A DNA stretch of 47,914 bases from assembly GCA_044344935.1 (NCBI GenBank), contig JBIJCA010000002.1, positions 1 to 47,914 on the forward strand. The letters run 5' to 3'. Below the pieces are notes generated by a model. The model was not told where the DNA came from, did no database searches, and worked only from the letters and a program-made list of their open reading frames with translations. A program made the translations under genes and the position numbers. Every line of letters begins with the position of its first letter. Positions within the stretch are counted from its first letter, which is position 1. Shown piece by piece: positions 26,076 through 45,765 of this stretch. The DNA comes from Aquimonas sp044344935 (lineage in GTDB: Bacteria > Pseudomonadota > Gammaproteobacteria > Xanthomonadales > Xanthomonadaceae).

Positions 26076-29039
26076 TCAGCCGGCTTTGGCGCGCGCACAC
26101 GCGAGCACCTGCTCCAGCGCCTGCGGCCGCGCGAACAGATAGCCCTGGCCGCGCTGACAGCCGAGCTGCTGCAGACGCGCGCGCTGTGATTCGGTCTCGA
26201 TGCCTTCGGCGACCACTTCGAGGTCCAGCGAGTGCGCCATCGCCAGGATCGCCGAGACGATGGCCTCGCCGCTGCCGCCGCCGTCCTGCGTCAGGGGTGT
26301 GACGAAGCTGCGGTCGATCTTGAGCATCTGCAGCGGGAACTGGTGCAGATAGCTCAGCGAGGAATAGCCGGTGCCGAAGTCGTCGAGCGCGGTCTGCACA
26401 CCGCGGGCGTGCAGCCGTTCGAGGGCGTTGCGAACGCGCTCCGGGTTGCGCAGCAGGGTGCCTTCGGTGAGCTCGATGTGGACGCGTGCGGGCGCAATGC
26501 CCTGGGCTTCGATCAGGGCGACCAGTCGCTCGGCGAAGTCATCGCTGCCGAAGTGTCGCGGCGACACGTTGAGATTCACGAAGCCGGCCTCCGGGCCCAA
26601 CCTCGCAAGACCACGACAGGCGCGTTCGAACACCTGCCAGTCGATCGCTTCGATCATTCCGCTGTCTTCGGCGACGTGCAGGAACTCGGCCGGGCCCAGC
26701 AGACCGCGGCGCGGATGGCGCCAGCGCATCAGCGCTTCGTAGCCGACCGTGCGCCCGCTATCCAGCTCGACGATCGCCTGGAAATGCGGCTCGAACTCGC
26801 AGCGCAGCAGGGCCTGCCGGAGGTCGAGCTCCAGCGCCAGCTGCGCCTTCGAGGCGAGTTCAAGGCCCTCCTCGAAGTACTGGAATCTGTTGCGGCCAGC
26901 GGCCTTGGCCCGATACATGGCGGTATCGGCGGTGCGCAGCAGGTCCTCGCCGCTTGGCGTGTCGGCACCGCCGAGGGCGATGCCGATGCTCACCGAAGGC
27001 TGCACGCTGCTCTCCGGAAGTGCGATCGGCGCCGCCATCGATTCGATGATGCGCTGCGCAACCAGGGTCGGCGTGTCGGGGTCGGCGTAGTCCTCAAGCA
27101 GGATCGCGAACTCGTCGCCGCTCAGCCGCGCCACCACATCGTTCTCGCGCACGCAGCTCAGGAAGCGCTTGGACACTTCGATCAGGACCGCATCGCCTGC
27201 CGAATGGCCGAGGCTGTCGTTGATCACCTTGAATCGGTCGACGTCCAGAAAGAGCAGTGCGAAGCACTGACCCGGCACGCGACGCACCCGGCCCAGTACG
27301 CGCTGCAGTCGATCGCGCAGATAGCCGCGGTTGGGCAGTCCGGTCAGGGCGTCGTGCAGGACCTGGTGTTCGAGCTGGGCCTGGATGGCCTCGCGGGCCT
27401 GGATCTGCTCGCGCAGTTCGCGCGTGCGCTGCTCGACGCGCTGCTCCAGCAGCTGGTGGGAGGCGCGCAGATCGGCAGCGGCGCGGCGGCGCTCCAGGCT
27501 GGAGGCGATGTGATACGAAACGAAGGCCAGCAGGCTCTGATCCTGACCGCCATAGGTCGTCGCCGTGCGGTAGCTCTGCACCACCACCGCGCCGATCACG
27601 CCGCGCCCTCCGATCAGCGGTACGCCGAGCCAGGACAGCGCCACCGCCCCCTTCACTTCGCACTCGCCGGCCGCGACCAGGGACTCGATGCCATCCAGAT
27701 CGGCCAGCAGCGGCACACCCTTGCGGATCACATATTCGGTGATGCTGTTCCCCATCGGTCGAGCCAGCGGCGTGCCGGCGGTTTCGTCGGCGAAGTAGGG
27801 AAAGCTGAGGGTGCCGCCGTCGTCCGAAACCAGGGCGATGTAGAAGTTCTGCGCGGGAATGAGGCTGCCGACGACGGCGTGCATCGAGGCGCAGAAGTCC
27901 GACAGGCCAACGTCCTGTCCGGCCAGCTCGGCGATCCGGTACAGAGCCGCCTGCAGGCGTTCACCACGCTCGCGCTCGCGCACTTCGGTGGTGAGCACGG
28001 CGTTGGCCTCGGCCAATTCCTCGGTGCGCGCCGCCACCAGCGCTTCCAGCTCGGCGCGCGAACGCCGTCGTTCCAGCGCGGTGAGGATGTGGCTGCCGAC
28101 GTAGCTCAGCAGCGCCTGGTCGGCGGCACTGAAGTGGATCGCCTCGGTGTAGGTCTGCACCGCGATCATGCCGCGCACGCGGCCACCGCCGATCATCGGC
28201 ACACCAAGCCAGCTGAAGGGCTCGGTGCCGAAGCGGCGCAGCCGCCCGCGCACCTGGGCCTCGATTTCGTCGAGGCTGCCGCGCAGCGCCTGGCCACCGG
28301 TCAGGACGTGCCAGGTCAGGCGGTCCCGATAGCTTGCGAGCGGCAGCGGCTGGTGCATTTCGACGGCCAGCGATTCGTCGTTGGCATCCGCGAAGTAGAT
28401 GAACTCGACGGTCTGGTGTTCGTGGTCAAGCAGGGCGATGTAGAAGTTCTCGGCGTACATCAGGCGGCCGACGATGCCGTGCAGGCCCTTCAGCATCGCG
28501 GCCCGGTCCTGCTCCTCCGCGGCCATTTCGGTGATCGCGAACAGGGCGCGCTGCACGCGCTCGGTGTGCTCGAGCTGGCGCAGGCTGTCCTGCAGCAGGG
28601 CACTCTCGATCAGCTCCTGCACGCGGGCGGCGAGCAGTGGCCAAAGCGCCTCGGCGTTCCAGCCGGGCAGGCCGGGCTGCTGGCCGGGGGCGGACAGCAG
28701 CACCGCCGCACCACCGCCGGAGTGCGCTGCCAGCAGGGTTGCCCGTCGTCGGCCGTCGAAGGCGTCCTCGATGCCATTGACGGCGGTCAATGCCGCTTCG
28801 GCCAGCGCAAGTTCGACGCCCTCGGCACCCGCCGGCACCGCGCTGATCGCGTCCGGCCAGCGCAGCGCGTACAGCACGCGAGGCGGCGGATCGTCAGCGC
28901 CGGCACTCGGCAACAGGGCCAGCAGGCGGCGCGCGAACAGGTCCAGGCTGGGCGCCGAGAGCAGGTGCGCGAGCACGGCCGGCGTGTCGACGGCCGGGGC
29001 GTGGGACACCACATTGGCGAGGCGCTGGGTAGGGGTCAT
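26076..29039 (-). CDS. GAF-GAF-GGDEF-EAL c-di-GMP turnover protein
   Basis: The 987-residue protein lacks membrane segments and is probably cytosolic. Two GAF-type sensor domains lie at about 160-330 and 365-530. They repeat the same motifs (AENFYIALLDHE / AQNFYIALVSDD; FSWLGVPMIGGG / LSWLGVPLIGGR), so they arose by duplication, and coiled-coil linkers follow each. The GGDEF domain (about 565-720) reads SGDEF at the active site. An intact RxxD inhibitory site (REND) suggests it is a regulatory or weak cyclase module. The EAL domain (about 735-980) is canonical: EALMRW, NLNVSP, ELTEG, DDFGTGYSS, KID and VAEGIE. Phosphodiesterase activity is therefore the likely output. Confidence 0.92.
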   Translation of the reverse strand: MTPTQRLANVVSHAPAVDTPAVLAHLLSAPSLDLFARRLLALLPSAGADDPPPRVLYALRWPDAISAVPAGAEGVELALAEAALTAVNGIEDAFDGRRRATLLAAHSGGGAAVLLSAPGQQPGLPGWNAEALWPLLAARVQELIESALLQDSLRQLEHTERVQRALFAITEMAAEEQDRAAMLKGLHGIVGRLMYAENFYIALLDHEHQTVEFIYFADANDESLAVEMHQPLPLASYRDRLTWHVLTGGQALRGSLDEIEAQVRGRLRRFGTEPFSWLGVPMIGGGRVRGMIAVQTYTEAIHFSAADQALLSYVGSHILTALERRRSRAELEALVAARTEELAEANAVLTTEVRERERGERLQAALYRIAELAGQDVGLSDFCASMHAVVGSLIPAQNFYIALVSDDGGTLSFPYFADETAGTPLARPMGNSITEYVIRKGVPLLADLDGIESLVAAGECEVKGAVALSWLGVPLIGGRGVIGAVVVQSYRTATTYGGQDQSLLAFVSYHIASSLERRRAAADLRASHQLLEQRVEQRTRELREQIQAREAIQAQLEHQVLHDALTGLPNRGYLRDRLQRVLGRVRRVPGQCFALLFLDVDRFKVINDSLGHSAGDAVLIEVSKRFLSCVRENDVVARLSGDEFAILLEDYADPDTPTLVAQRIIESMAAPIALPESSVQPSVSIGIALGGADTPSGEDLLRTADTAMYRAKAAGRNRFQYFEEGLELASKAQLALELDLRQALLRCEFEPHFQAIVELDSGRTVGYEALMRWRHPRRGLLGPAEFLHVAEDSGMIEAIDWQVFERACRGLARLGPEAGFVNLNVSPRHFGSDDFAERLVALIEAQGIAPARVHIELTEGTLLRNPERVRNALERLHARGVQTALDDFGTGYSSLSYLHQFPLQMLKIDRSFVTPLTQDGGGSGEAIVSAILAMAHSLDLEVVAEGIETESQRARLQQLGCQRGQGYLFARPQALEQVLACARAKAG

Positions 29040-29129
29040 GCACGCGGCCGGGTTGCCTCCTGGGCAAGCCGTCGACGCGTTGCAAGATTGGCGCCACGCA
29101 TCGGCTTGGCGCCGGACGGGCTGCGGCCC

Positions 29130-30536
29130 TCAGCGCGCGCCCTTGCCGAACAGCACCACTTCGAAGGTCTGCAGCAGCACCAGCAGATCGAACATCAGGC
29201 TGTGATTCTTCACGTAGTAGAGGTCGTACTTGAGCTTTTCGTCGGCGTCCTTGACCGACGCGCCGTAGGCATAGCGCAGCTGGGCCCAGCCGGTGATGCC
29301 CGGCTTCACCGTATGGCGCAGGGCGTAGTACGGAATCTCGGCGGTCAGCTGCTCGACGAAGGCCGGCCGCTCCGGGCGCGGGCCGACAAAGCTCATCTCG
29401 CCGCGCAGGACATTGATCACCTGCGGCAGTTCGTCGACGCGCAGCTTGCGGATGACCCGCCCGACCCGGGTGATGCGGTCGTCATCGGTCTGCGCCCAGC
29501 GGGCGACCCCGTCCTTCTCGGCGTCTTCGCGCATGCTGCGAAACTTGAGCACGCGGAACACTCGGCCACCCTGACCGACGCGTTCCTGACGGTAGATGAT
29601 GCTGCCGCGGAAGCCGCTCTCGACCCAGATCATCAGCGCCGTGCCGAGCATCAGCGGCGACGCCAGCAGCAGCAGTACGCTGGAGGCCGCCACGTCGAAG
29701 GCGCGCTTGCTGGCGCCGCGCACGGCGCCGGCGTCGAAACCGCGCGAGAACACCAGCCACGAGGGGTTCAGCACGTTCATCTTGATCTTGCCGCTCTCGT
29801 GCTCGAAGAAGGTACCGATGTCGGTGACGATAATGCCGCGCAGCCGCGCCTGGATCAGCTCATCCATCGGCAGGATGCCGCGACGCTCGTCCACCGCGAT
29901 CACGATCTCGTCGATGTCGTGCTCGCGCGCCAGTACCTCCAGGCCTTCGGCCGGTTCCAGCCGCAGTTCATGAGGAACCGCATCGGCATCGCCAGGCATC
30001 GGCAGGTAGCCGACGATCTGGAAGGTGCGCTGGTCCGAAAGGCGGCGCAGGCGGGTGTTGATCAGCGCGGCCTTTTCGCCCACGCCCAGCACCAGCACGC
30101 GACGCCGCAGGGCGTCCCCGCCGACCGACTTCAGCGCGAAATAGCGGGTGAGCATGATCGACACCAGGCCCAGCGCCATCGAGAGGAGCATCACCCCGCG
30201 CCCGATCGGGCTGACCGGCATGAGGTACTGCACCGCGATCAGTATCAGGCCACCGGCGAGAAAGGCCACGGCAGCTCTGACGATATGCCCGCTCAGGCCC
30301 TCGCGGCTCTGCGAGATGTACATGCCGAGCGACGTCATCGCCAACACGTGCACCGTGGCGAACAGCAGGGCGCGCGGCAGGATGTCGCCGAACACGCGGG
30401 ACAACAGGTCGATGTTGCCCATGAAGCGCAGTCCCGCTGCGGCGTAGAACACCAGGATCAGCACCGAGAACTCGACCAGGGCGAGAATCAGGACCCAGCG
30501 TCGGGCGGGATGAAAGGCATCAGAAATGGAGCGCAT
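29130..30536 (-). CDS. Polyprenyl-phosphate sugar-1-phosphate transferase starting exopolysaccharide synthesis (EpsB/WbaP-like)
   Basis: The 468-residue protein has about four to five N-terminal membrane helices (about 12-135) and a nucleotide-binding-like middle domain (RRVLVLGVGEKAALI). The C-terminal bacterial sugar transferase domain carries KRAFDVAASS, YRQERVGQGG, LKFRSM and DELPQVINVLRGEMSFVGPRPERP. Such enzymes place the first sugar phosphate on undecaprenyl phosphate at the inner membrane. Its order resembles the exosortase/PEP-CTERM-associated EpsB group (TIGR03013), but no exosortase is in the window. It diverges from the UDP-sugar dehydrogenase across a perfect CRP/Clp palindrome. 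Confidence 0.92.
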   Translation of the reverse strand: MRSISDAFHPARRWVLILALVEFSVLILVFYAAAGLRFMGNIDLLSRVFGDILPRALLFATVHVLAMTSLGMYISQSREGLSGHIVRAAVAFLAGGLILIAVQYLMPVSPIGRGVMLLSMALGLVSIMLTRYFALKSVGGDALRRRVLVLGVGEKAALINTRLRRLSDQRTFQIVGYLPMPGDADAVPHELRLEPAEGLEVLAREHDIDEIVIAVDERRGILPMDELIQARLRGIIVTDIGTFFEHESGKIKMNVLNPSWLVFSRGFDAGAVRGASKRAFDVAASSVLLLLASPLMLGTALMIWVESGFRGSIIYRQERVGQGGRVFRVLKFRSMREDAEKDGVARWAQTDDDRITRVGRVIRKLRVDELPQVINVLRGEMSFVGPRPERPAFVEQLTAEIPYYALRHTVKPGITGWAQLRYAYGASVKDADEKLKYDLYYVKNHSLMFDLLVLLQTFEVVLFGKGAR

Positions 30537-30591
30537 GGCGGTGTGTTCTTGTTCGGGGGCGCTGCTCAGCGGCGCGTGAAGACTGATAGAC

Positions 30592-30607
30592 TGTGACGGA
30601 CATCACA
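30592..30607. promoter_or_regulatory. Perfect CRP/Clp palindrome in exopolysaccharide divergent promoter
   Basis: TGTGA-CGGACA-TCACA matches the consensus TGTGA-N6-TCACA at all 10 positions. The centre lies 63 bp upstream of the sugar transferase ATG and about 23 bp upstream of the dehydrogenase ATG at 30623. The spacing suits activation of the transferase gene (centre near -41 if transcription starts near 30558) and repression of the other. It also covers the alternative GTG start at 30593, which argues against that start. Binding is inferred. Confidence 0.7.
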
Positions 30608-30622
30608 TTGGATGGCAAGACC

Positions 30623-31915
<1,293 letters not shown>

Positions 31916-31917
31916 GC

Positions 31918-31940
31918 GGGGATTGGGGATTGGGGATTGG
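31918..31940 (+). repeat. GGGGATT heptad repeat block
   Basis: Three GGGGATT units followed by GG lie immediately after the dehydrogenase stop. A GGGGATT heptad repeat is known to be enriched in Xanthomonas and Nostoc genomes and can form G-quadruplexes (recalled, not checked). Confidence 0.85.
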
Positions 31941-32094
31941 TCCGACGGTTGGGCGGGTGGCGCGGGCTTGAGGCTGTGTCTTGGACGACCGCTATCGAAG
32001 TCGGCCGATCAAGCTCCCCGCGCTGGTAGCTCTTCATCAGACGGAAAGCGAAGCCCATGCGCCGGCATTCGCCGACCCCGAGCGCCCTTCGGGC

Positions 32095-32122
32095 AAATCC
32101 CGAATCCCCAATCCCCAATCCC
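32095..32122 (-). repeat. GGGGATT heptad repeat block, opposite orientation
   Basis: On the minus strand the block reads GGGATTGGGGATT, GGGGATT, CGGGATTTG. This gives four runs of at least three G, a fair G-quadruplex pattern. With the block at 31918-31940 it forms an inverted pair about 160 bp apart. Confidence 0.8.
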
Positions 32123-32131
32123 AGCTCTTAC

Positions 32132-32147
32132 TGTGACCTGAAACACA
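32132..32147. promoter_or_regulatory. CRP/Clp-like site upstream of epimerase/NRPS operon
   Basis: TGTGA-CCTGAA-ACACA matches TGTGA-N6-TCACA at 9 of 10 positions. It lies about 80 bp upstream of the epimerase ATG at 32227, a position suitable for activation. No strong core promoter is visible downstream. Binding is inferred. Confidence 0.5.
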
Positions 32148-32226
32148 CTTTTACCCCAGCCGCTGCTATCCTGCGGCGCTGCGGCATGGGCTGTTCCGTG
32201 ACCGCTTTCCTGCGAGTTTTCCGCCC

Positions 32227-33234
32227 ATGCGAGTCCTGGTCACCGGCGCTGCCGGCTTCATCGGTTCCACCCTCAGTCACCGCCTGCTCGATCGCGGCGA
32301 CGAGGTGCTGGGCTATGACAACCTCAACGACTACTACGACGTTCGCTTGAAGGAAGCCCGACTGGCGCGGCTCACGCCGCGCGCGGGGTTCTCCTTCCTC
32401 AAGGCCTCGCTGGAAGACCGCGCGGCGATGGAACAGGCATTCGCCGACTTCCGCCCGCAGCGGGTGGTCAATCTCGCCGCCCAGGCCGGGGTGCGCTACT
32501 CGCTGGAGAACCCGCGCGCCTACATCGACGCCAACATAGTCGGCTTCATCAACATCCTCGAATGCTGCCGCCACGGCGGCATCGAGCATCTGGTGTACGC
32601 CAGCTCCAGTTCGGTCTACGGCGCCAACCGCAAGCTGCCCTTCGCGGTCGAGGACAGCGTCGACCATCCGGTCAGCCTGTACGCGGCGACCAAGAAATCC
32701 AACGAGCTGATGGCCCACACCTACAGCCACCTGTTCGGCCTGCCGACCACCGGCCTGCGCTTCTTCACCGTGTACGGCCCCTGGGGCCGCCCGGACATGG
32801 CCCTGTTCCTGTTCACCCGCAAGATCCTCGCCGGCGAGCCGATCGACGTCTTCAATTTCGGTCAGCACACCCGTGATTTCACCTACGTCGACGACATCGT
32901 CGAGGGCGTGATCCGCACGCTCGACCGCGTGCCCGGGCCGGACCCGGCCTTCGATCCGCTGCTGCCCTCGCCGGCCAGCTCCAGTGCGCCCTATCGGGTC
33001 TACAACATCGGCAACCACCGACCGGTGCAGCTGTCGCGCTACATCGAGCTGATCGAGCAGGCGCTGGGCCGCACCGCCGAAAAGCGCCTGCTGCCGCTGC
33101 AGCCCGGCGATGTGCCCGACACCGAAGCGGACGTCGATGCGCTGATGCGCGACACCGGCTACTCGCCAGAAACCACGGTCGAGGTCGGCATCCAGCGCTT
33201 CGTCGACTGGTATCGCGGGTTCTACGCGGTCTAG
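32227..33234 (+). CDS. UDP-glucuronate/GlcNAcA-type 4-epimerase (SDR)
   Basis: The 335-residue protein has the NAD motif TGAAGFIG (6-13). It also has the uronate-epimerase signatures YDNLNDYYDVRLKEARL and GVRYSLENPRAYIDANIVGF. The catalytic Tyr152-Lys156 pair is in YAATKK, with Ser127-129 before it. Such enzymes interconvert UDP-glucuronate and UDP-galacturonate, or act on the N-acetyl forms (TviC-like). With the dehydrogenase upstream it would make a galacturonate-type sugar nucleotide. The stop lies 16 bp before the start of the NRPS-PKS, so the two are almost certainly co-transcribed. This is the key link between sugar and peptide chemistry here. Confidence 0.92.
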   Translation: MRVLVTGAAGFIGSTLSHRLLDRGDEVLGYDNLNDYYDVRLKEARLARLTPRAGFSFLKASLEDRAAMEQAFADFRPQRVVNLAAQAGVRYSLENPRAYIDANIVGFINILECCRHGGIEHLVYASSSSVYGANRKLPFAVEDSVDHPVSLYAATKKSNELMAHTYSHLFGLPTTGLRFFTVYGPWGRPDMALFLFTRKILAGEPIDVFNFGQHTRDFTYVDDIVEGVIRTLDRVPGPDPAFDPLLPSPASSSAPYRVYNIGNHRPVQLSRYIELIEQALGRTAEKRLLPLQPGDVPDTEADVDALMRDTGYSPETTVEVGIQRFVDWYRGFYAV

Positions 33235-33250
33235 GGCGGAGAATCCAAAC

Positions 33251-44575
<11,325 letters not shown>

Positions 44576-44588
44576 GGATTTCCCACCC

Positions 44589-45377
44589 ATGAGCCTGTCT
44601 TCCCTGCGCCACTGGGCCGCACGCGCCGATCACCCGCTGGCGCGCGCGCTGCGCTCGGGCAAGCGCCGCCTGCACCACTTCACCCTGCCGGCGCCGAAGC
44701 TGCTGGTGCTGCCGATGCTGTGGCTGTTCCTCGGCCTGCGCAGCCTGGTGTTCTTCGTGCGCGGCAAGCTGCTCGCCGAGCCCCTGCTGAAGGCCTACTG
44801 CACGCGCTTCGGGCGCGGCGTTACCGCCGGCATCTACGTGCCCTGGGTGATGGGTCGCGGCGAGCTGGTGCTGGGCGACTACGTGCATTTCAACGGCAAG
44901 CTGAGCCTCAAGTTCGCCGCCAGCTTCGTGGCCCGGCCCAGGCTGCACATCGGCGATCACTGCGACATCGGCCATGAAGTGACCTTCGTGGTCGGTCGCG
45001 AGATCCGGCTCGGCCGCCACGTGCAGGTGGCCAGCGGCGTGAGCTTCCGCGATTCCGCCGGCCACGCCAGCGATCCGGCGGCGCGACAGGCCGGTGCCCC
45101 GCCCAGCGACGAGGACGTGCGCGCGATCGTGGTCCACGACAACGTCTGGATCGGCGCCGACGCGATGATCCTGCCGGGCGTCGAGATCGGCGAGGGCAGC
45201 ATCGTCACCGCGCGCAGCATCGTCAGCGCGAACGTGGCGCCCTACACCGTGGTGGCCGGCAGCCCGGCGCGCCGGGTCGGCGTGCTGCCGCGGCCGGACG
45301 AGGCGCCCGCGGCCGCCGCTGCGACCGCGTCCGAATCGGCGCCGGTCGCGTCGGCGGCCAAGCCGGAGGACGCCTGA
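44589..45377 (+). CDS. Membrane-anchored left-handed beta-helix acyltransferase
   Basis: ATG at 44589 gives 262 residues, 13 bp after the assembly-line stop, so it is in the same operon. Residues about 37-58 form a hydrophobic membrane segment. The rest is a hexapeptide-repeat (LbH) fold, with RLHIGDHCDIGHEVTF, VVHDNVWIGADAMILPGVEIG and APYTVVAGSPARRV typical of maltose/galactoside O-acetyltransferase relatives. The last 25 residues are Ala-rich. Such enzymes usually move acetyl from acetyl-CoA to sugars. A thioester-to-sugar transfer role with the nearby carrier protein is speculation. An earlier in-frame start at 44442 lies inside the assembly-line gene and is rejected. Confidence 0.85.
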   Translation: MSLSSLRHWAARADHPLARALRSGKRRLHHFTLPAPKLLVLPMLWLFLGLRSLVFFVRGKLLAEPLLKAYCTRFGRGVTAGIYVPWVMGRGELVLGDYVHFNGKLSLKFAASFVARPRLHIGDHCDIGHEVTFVVGREIRLGRHVQVASGVSFRDSAGHASDPAARQAGAPPSDEDVRAIVVHDNVWIGADAMILPGVEIGEGSIVTARSIVSANVAPYTVVAGSPARRVGVLPRPDEAPAAAAATASESAPVASAAKPEDA

Positions 45378-45511
45378 GTGCTAGCATTCCGCGCCCCGGC
45401 ACGCCCTGTCGGATTCCCTCCACCCGGACGACGTGCCTGCATGCCACGCACCGCCTCCGCGTTGATTTCTCCCAAAGCACGGGCCGCGGCCCGCACACCC
45501 GGAACACCCGC

Positions 45512-45760
45512 ATGAGCTCGATCGAATCCCAGGTCCGCGCCTTTCTGGCCGACGCCTTTCCCGTCGCCGGCGACGCCCCGCTCGACACCGAGACCAGTCT
45601 GTTCGAGGCCGGCATCATCGACTCGATGGGCGTGCTGACCCTGGTCACCTGGCTGGAGGAAGCCTTCGGCTTCACCGTCGATGACGATGAAGTGCTGCCG
45701 GAGAATATCGACGGCATCGGCGCACTGGTGCGCTACATCGGCCGCAAGACCGGAGCCTGA
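45512..45760 (+). CDS. Stand-alone acyl/peptidyl carrier protein
   Basis: This 82-residue protein is a complete carrier domain. The phosphopantetheine attachment is Ser38 in GIIDSMGVLTLV, and flanking acidic helices are typical. The start lies 134 bp after the acyltransferase stop, with a possible separate promoter near 45385 (TAGCAT). The stop is 5 bp before the AMP ligase start, so the two act as a pair. The usual partner arrangement is ligase loads carrier, and a transferase or condensation domain takes over. What it carries is unknown. A D-alanine-type, amino acyl or fatty acyl cargo are all possible. Confidence 0.88.
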   Translation: MSSIESQVRAFLADAFPVAGDAPLDTETSLFEAGIIDSMGVLTLVTWLEEAFGFTVDDDEVLPENIDGIGALVRYIGRKTGA

Positions 45761-45765
45761 TCGCC

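Larger units (their letters stand above)
31916..32226. other. Intergenic region bounded by GGGGATT heptads
   Basis: About 311 bp between the dehydrogenase and the epimerase. It contains two blocks of heptad repeats in opposite orientation and the CRP/Clp-like site at 32132-32147. The short minus-strand frame across it reads through both heptad blocks and shows no recognised domain. The segment between the blocks (about 31941-32094) may be part of a mobile repeat unit. Confidence 0.6.

Noticed and set aside
26232..30596. Plus-strand open frame of 1454 codons
   Set aside because: It lies opposite the GAF-GGDEF-EAL and sugar transferase genes. It has no domain; it is an antisense artefact of high GC.
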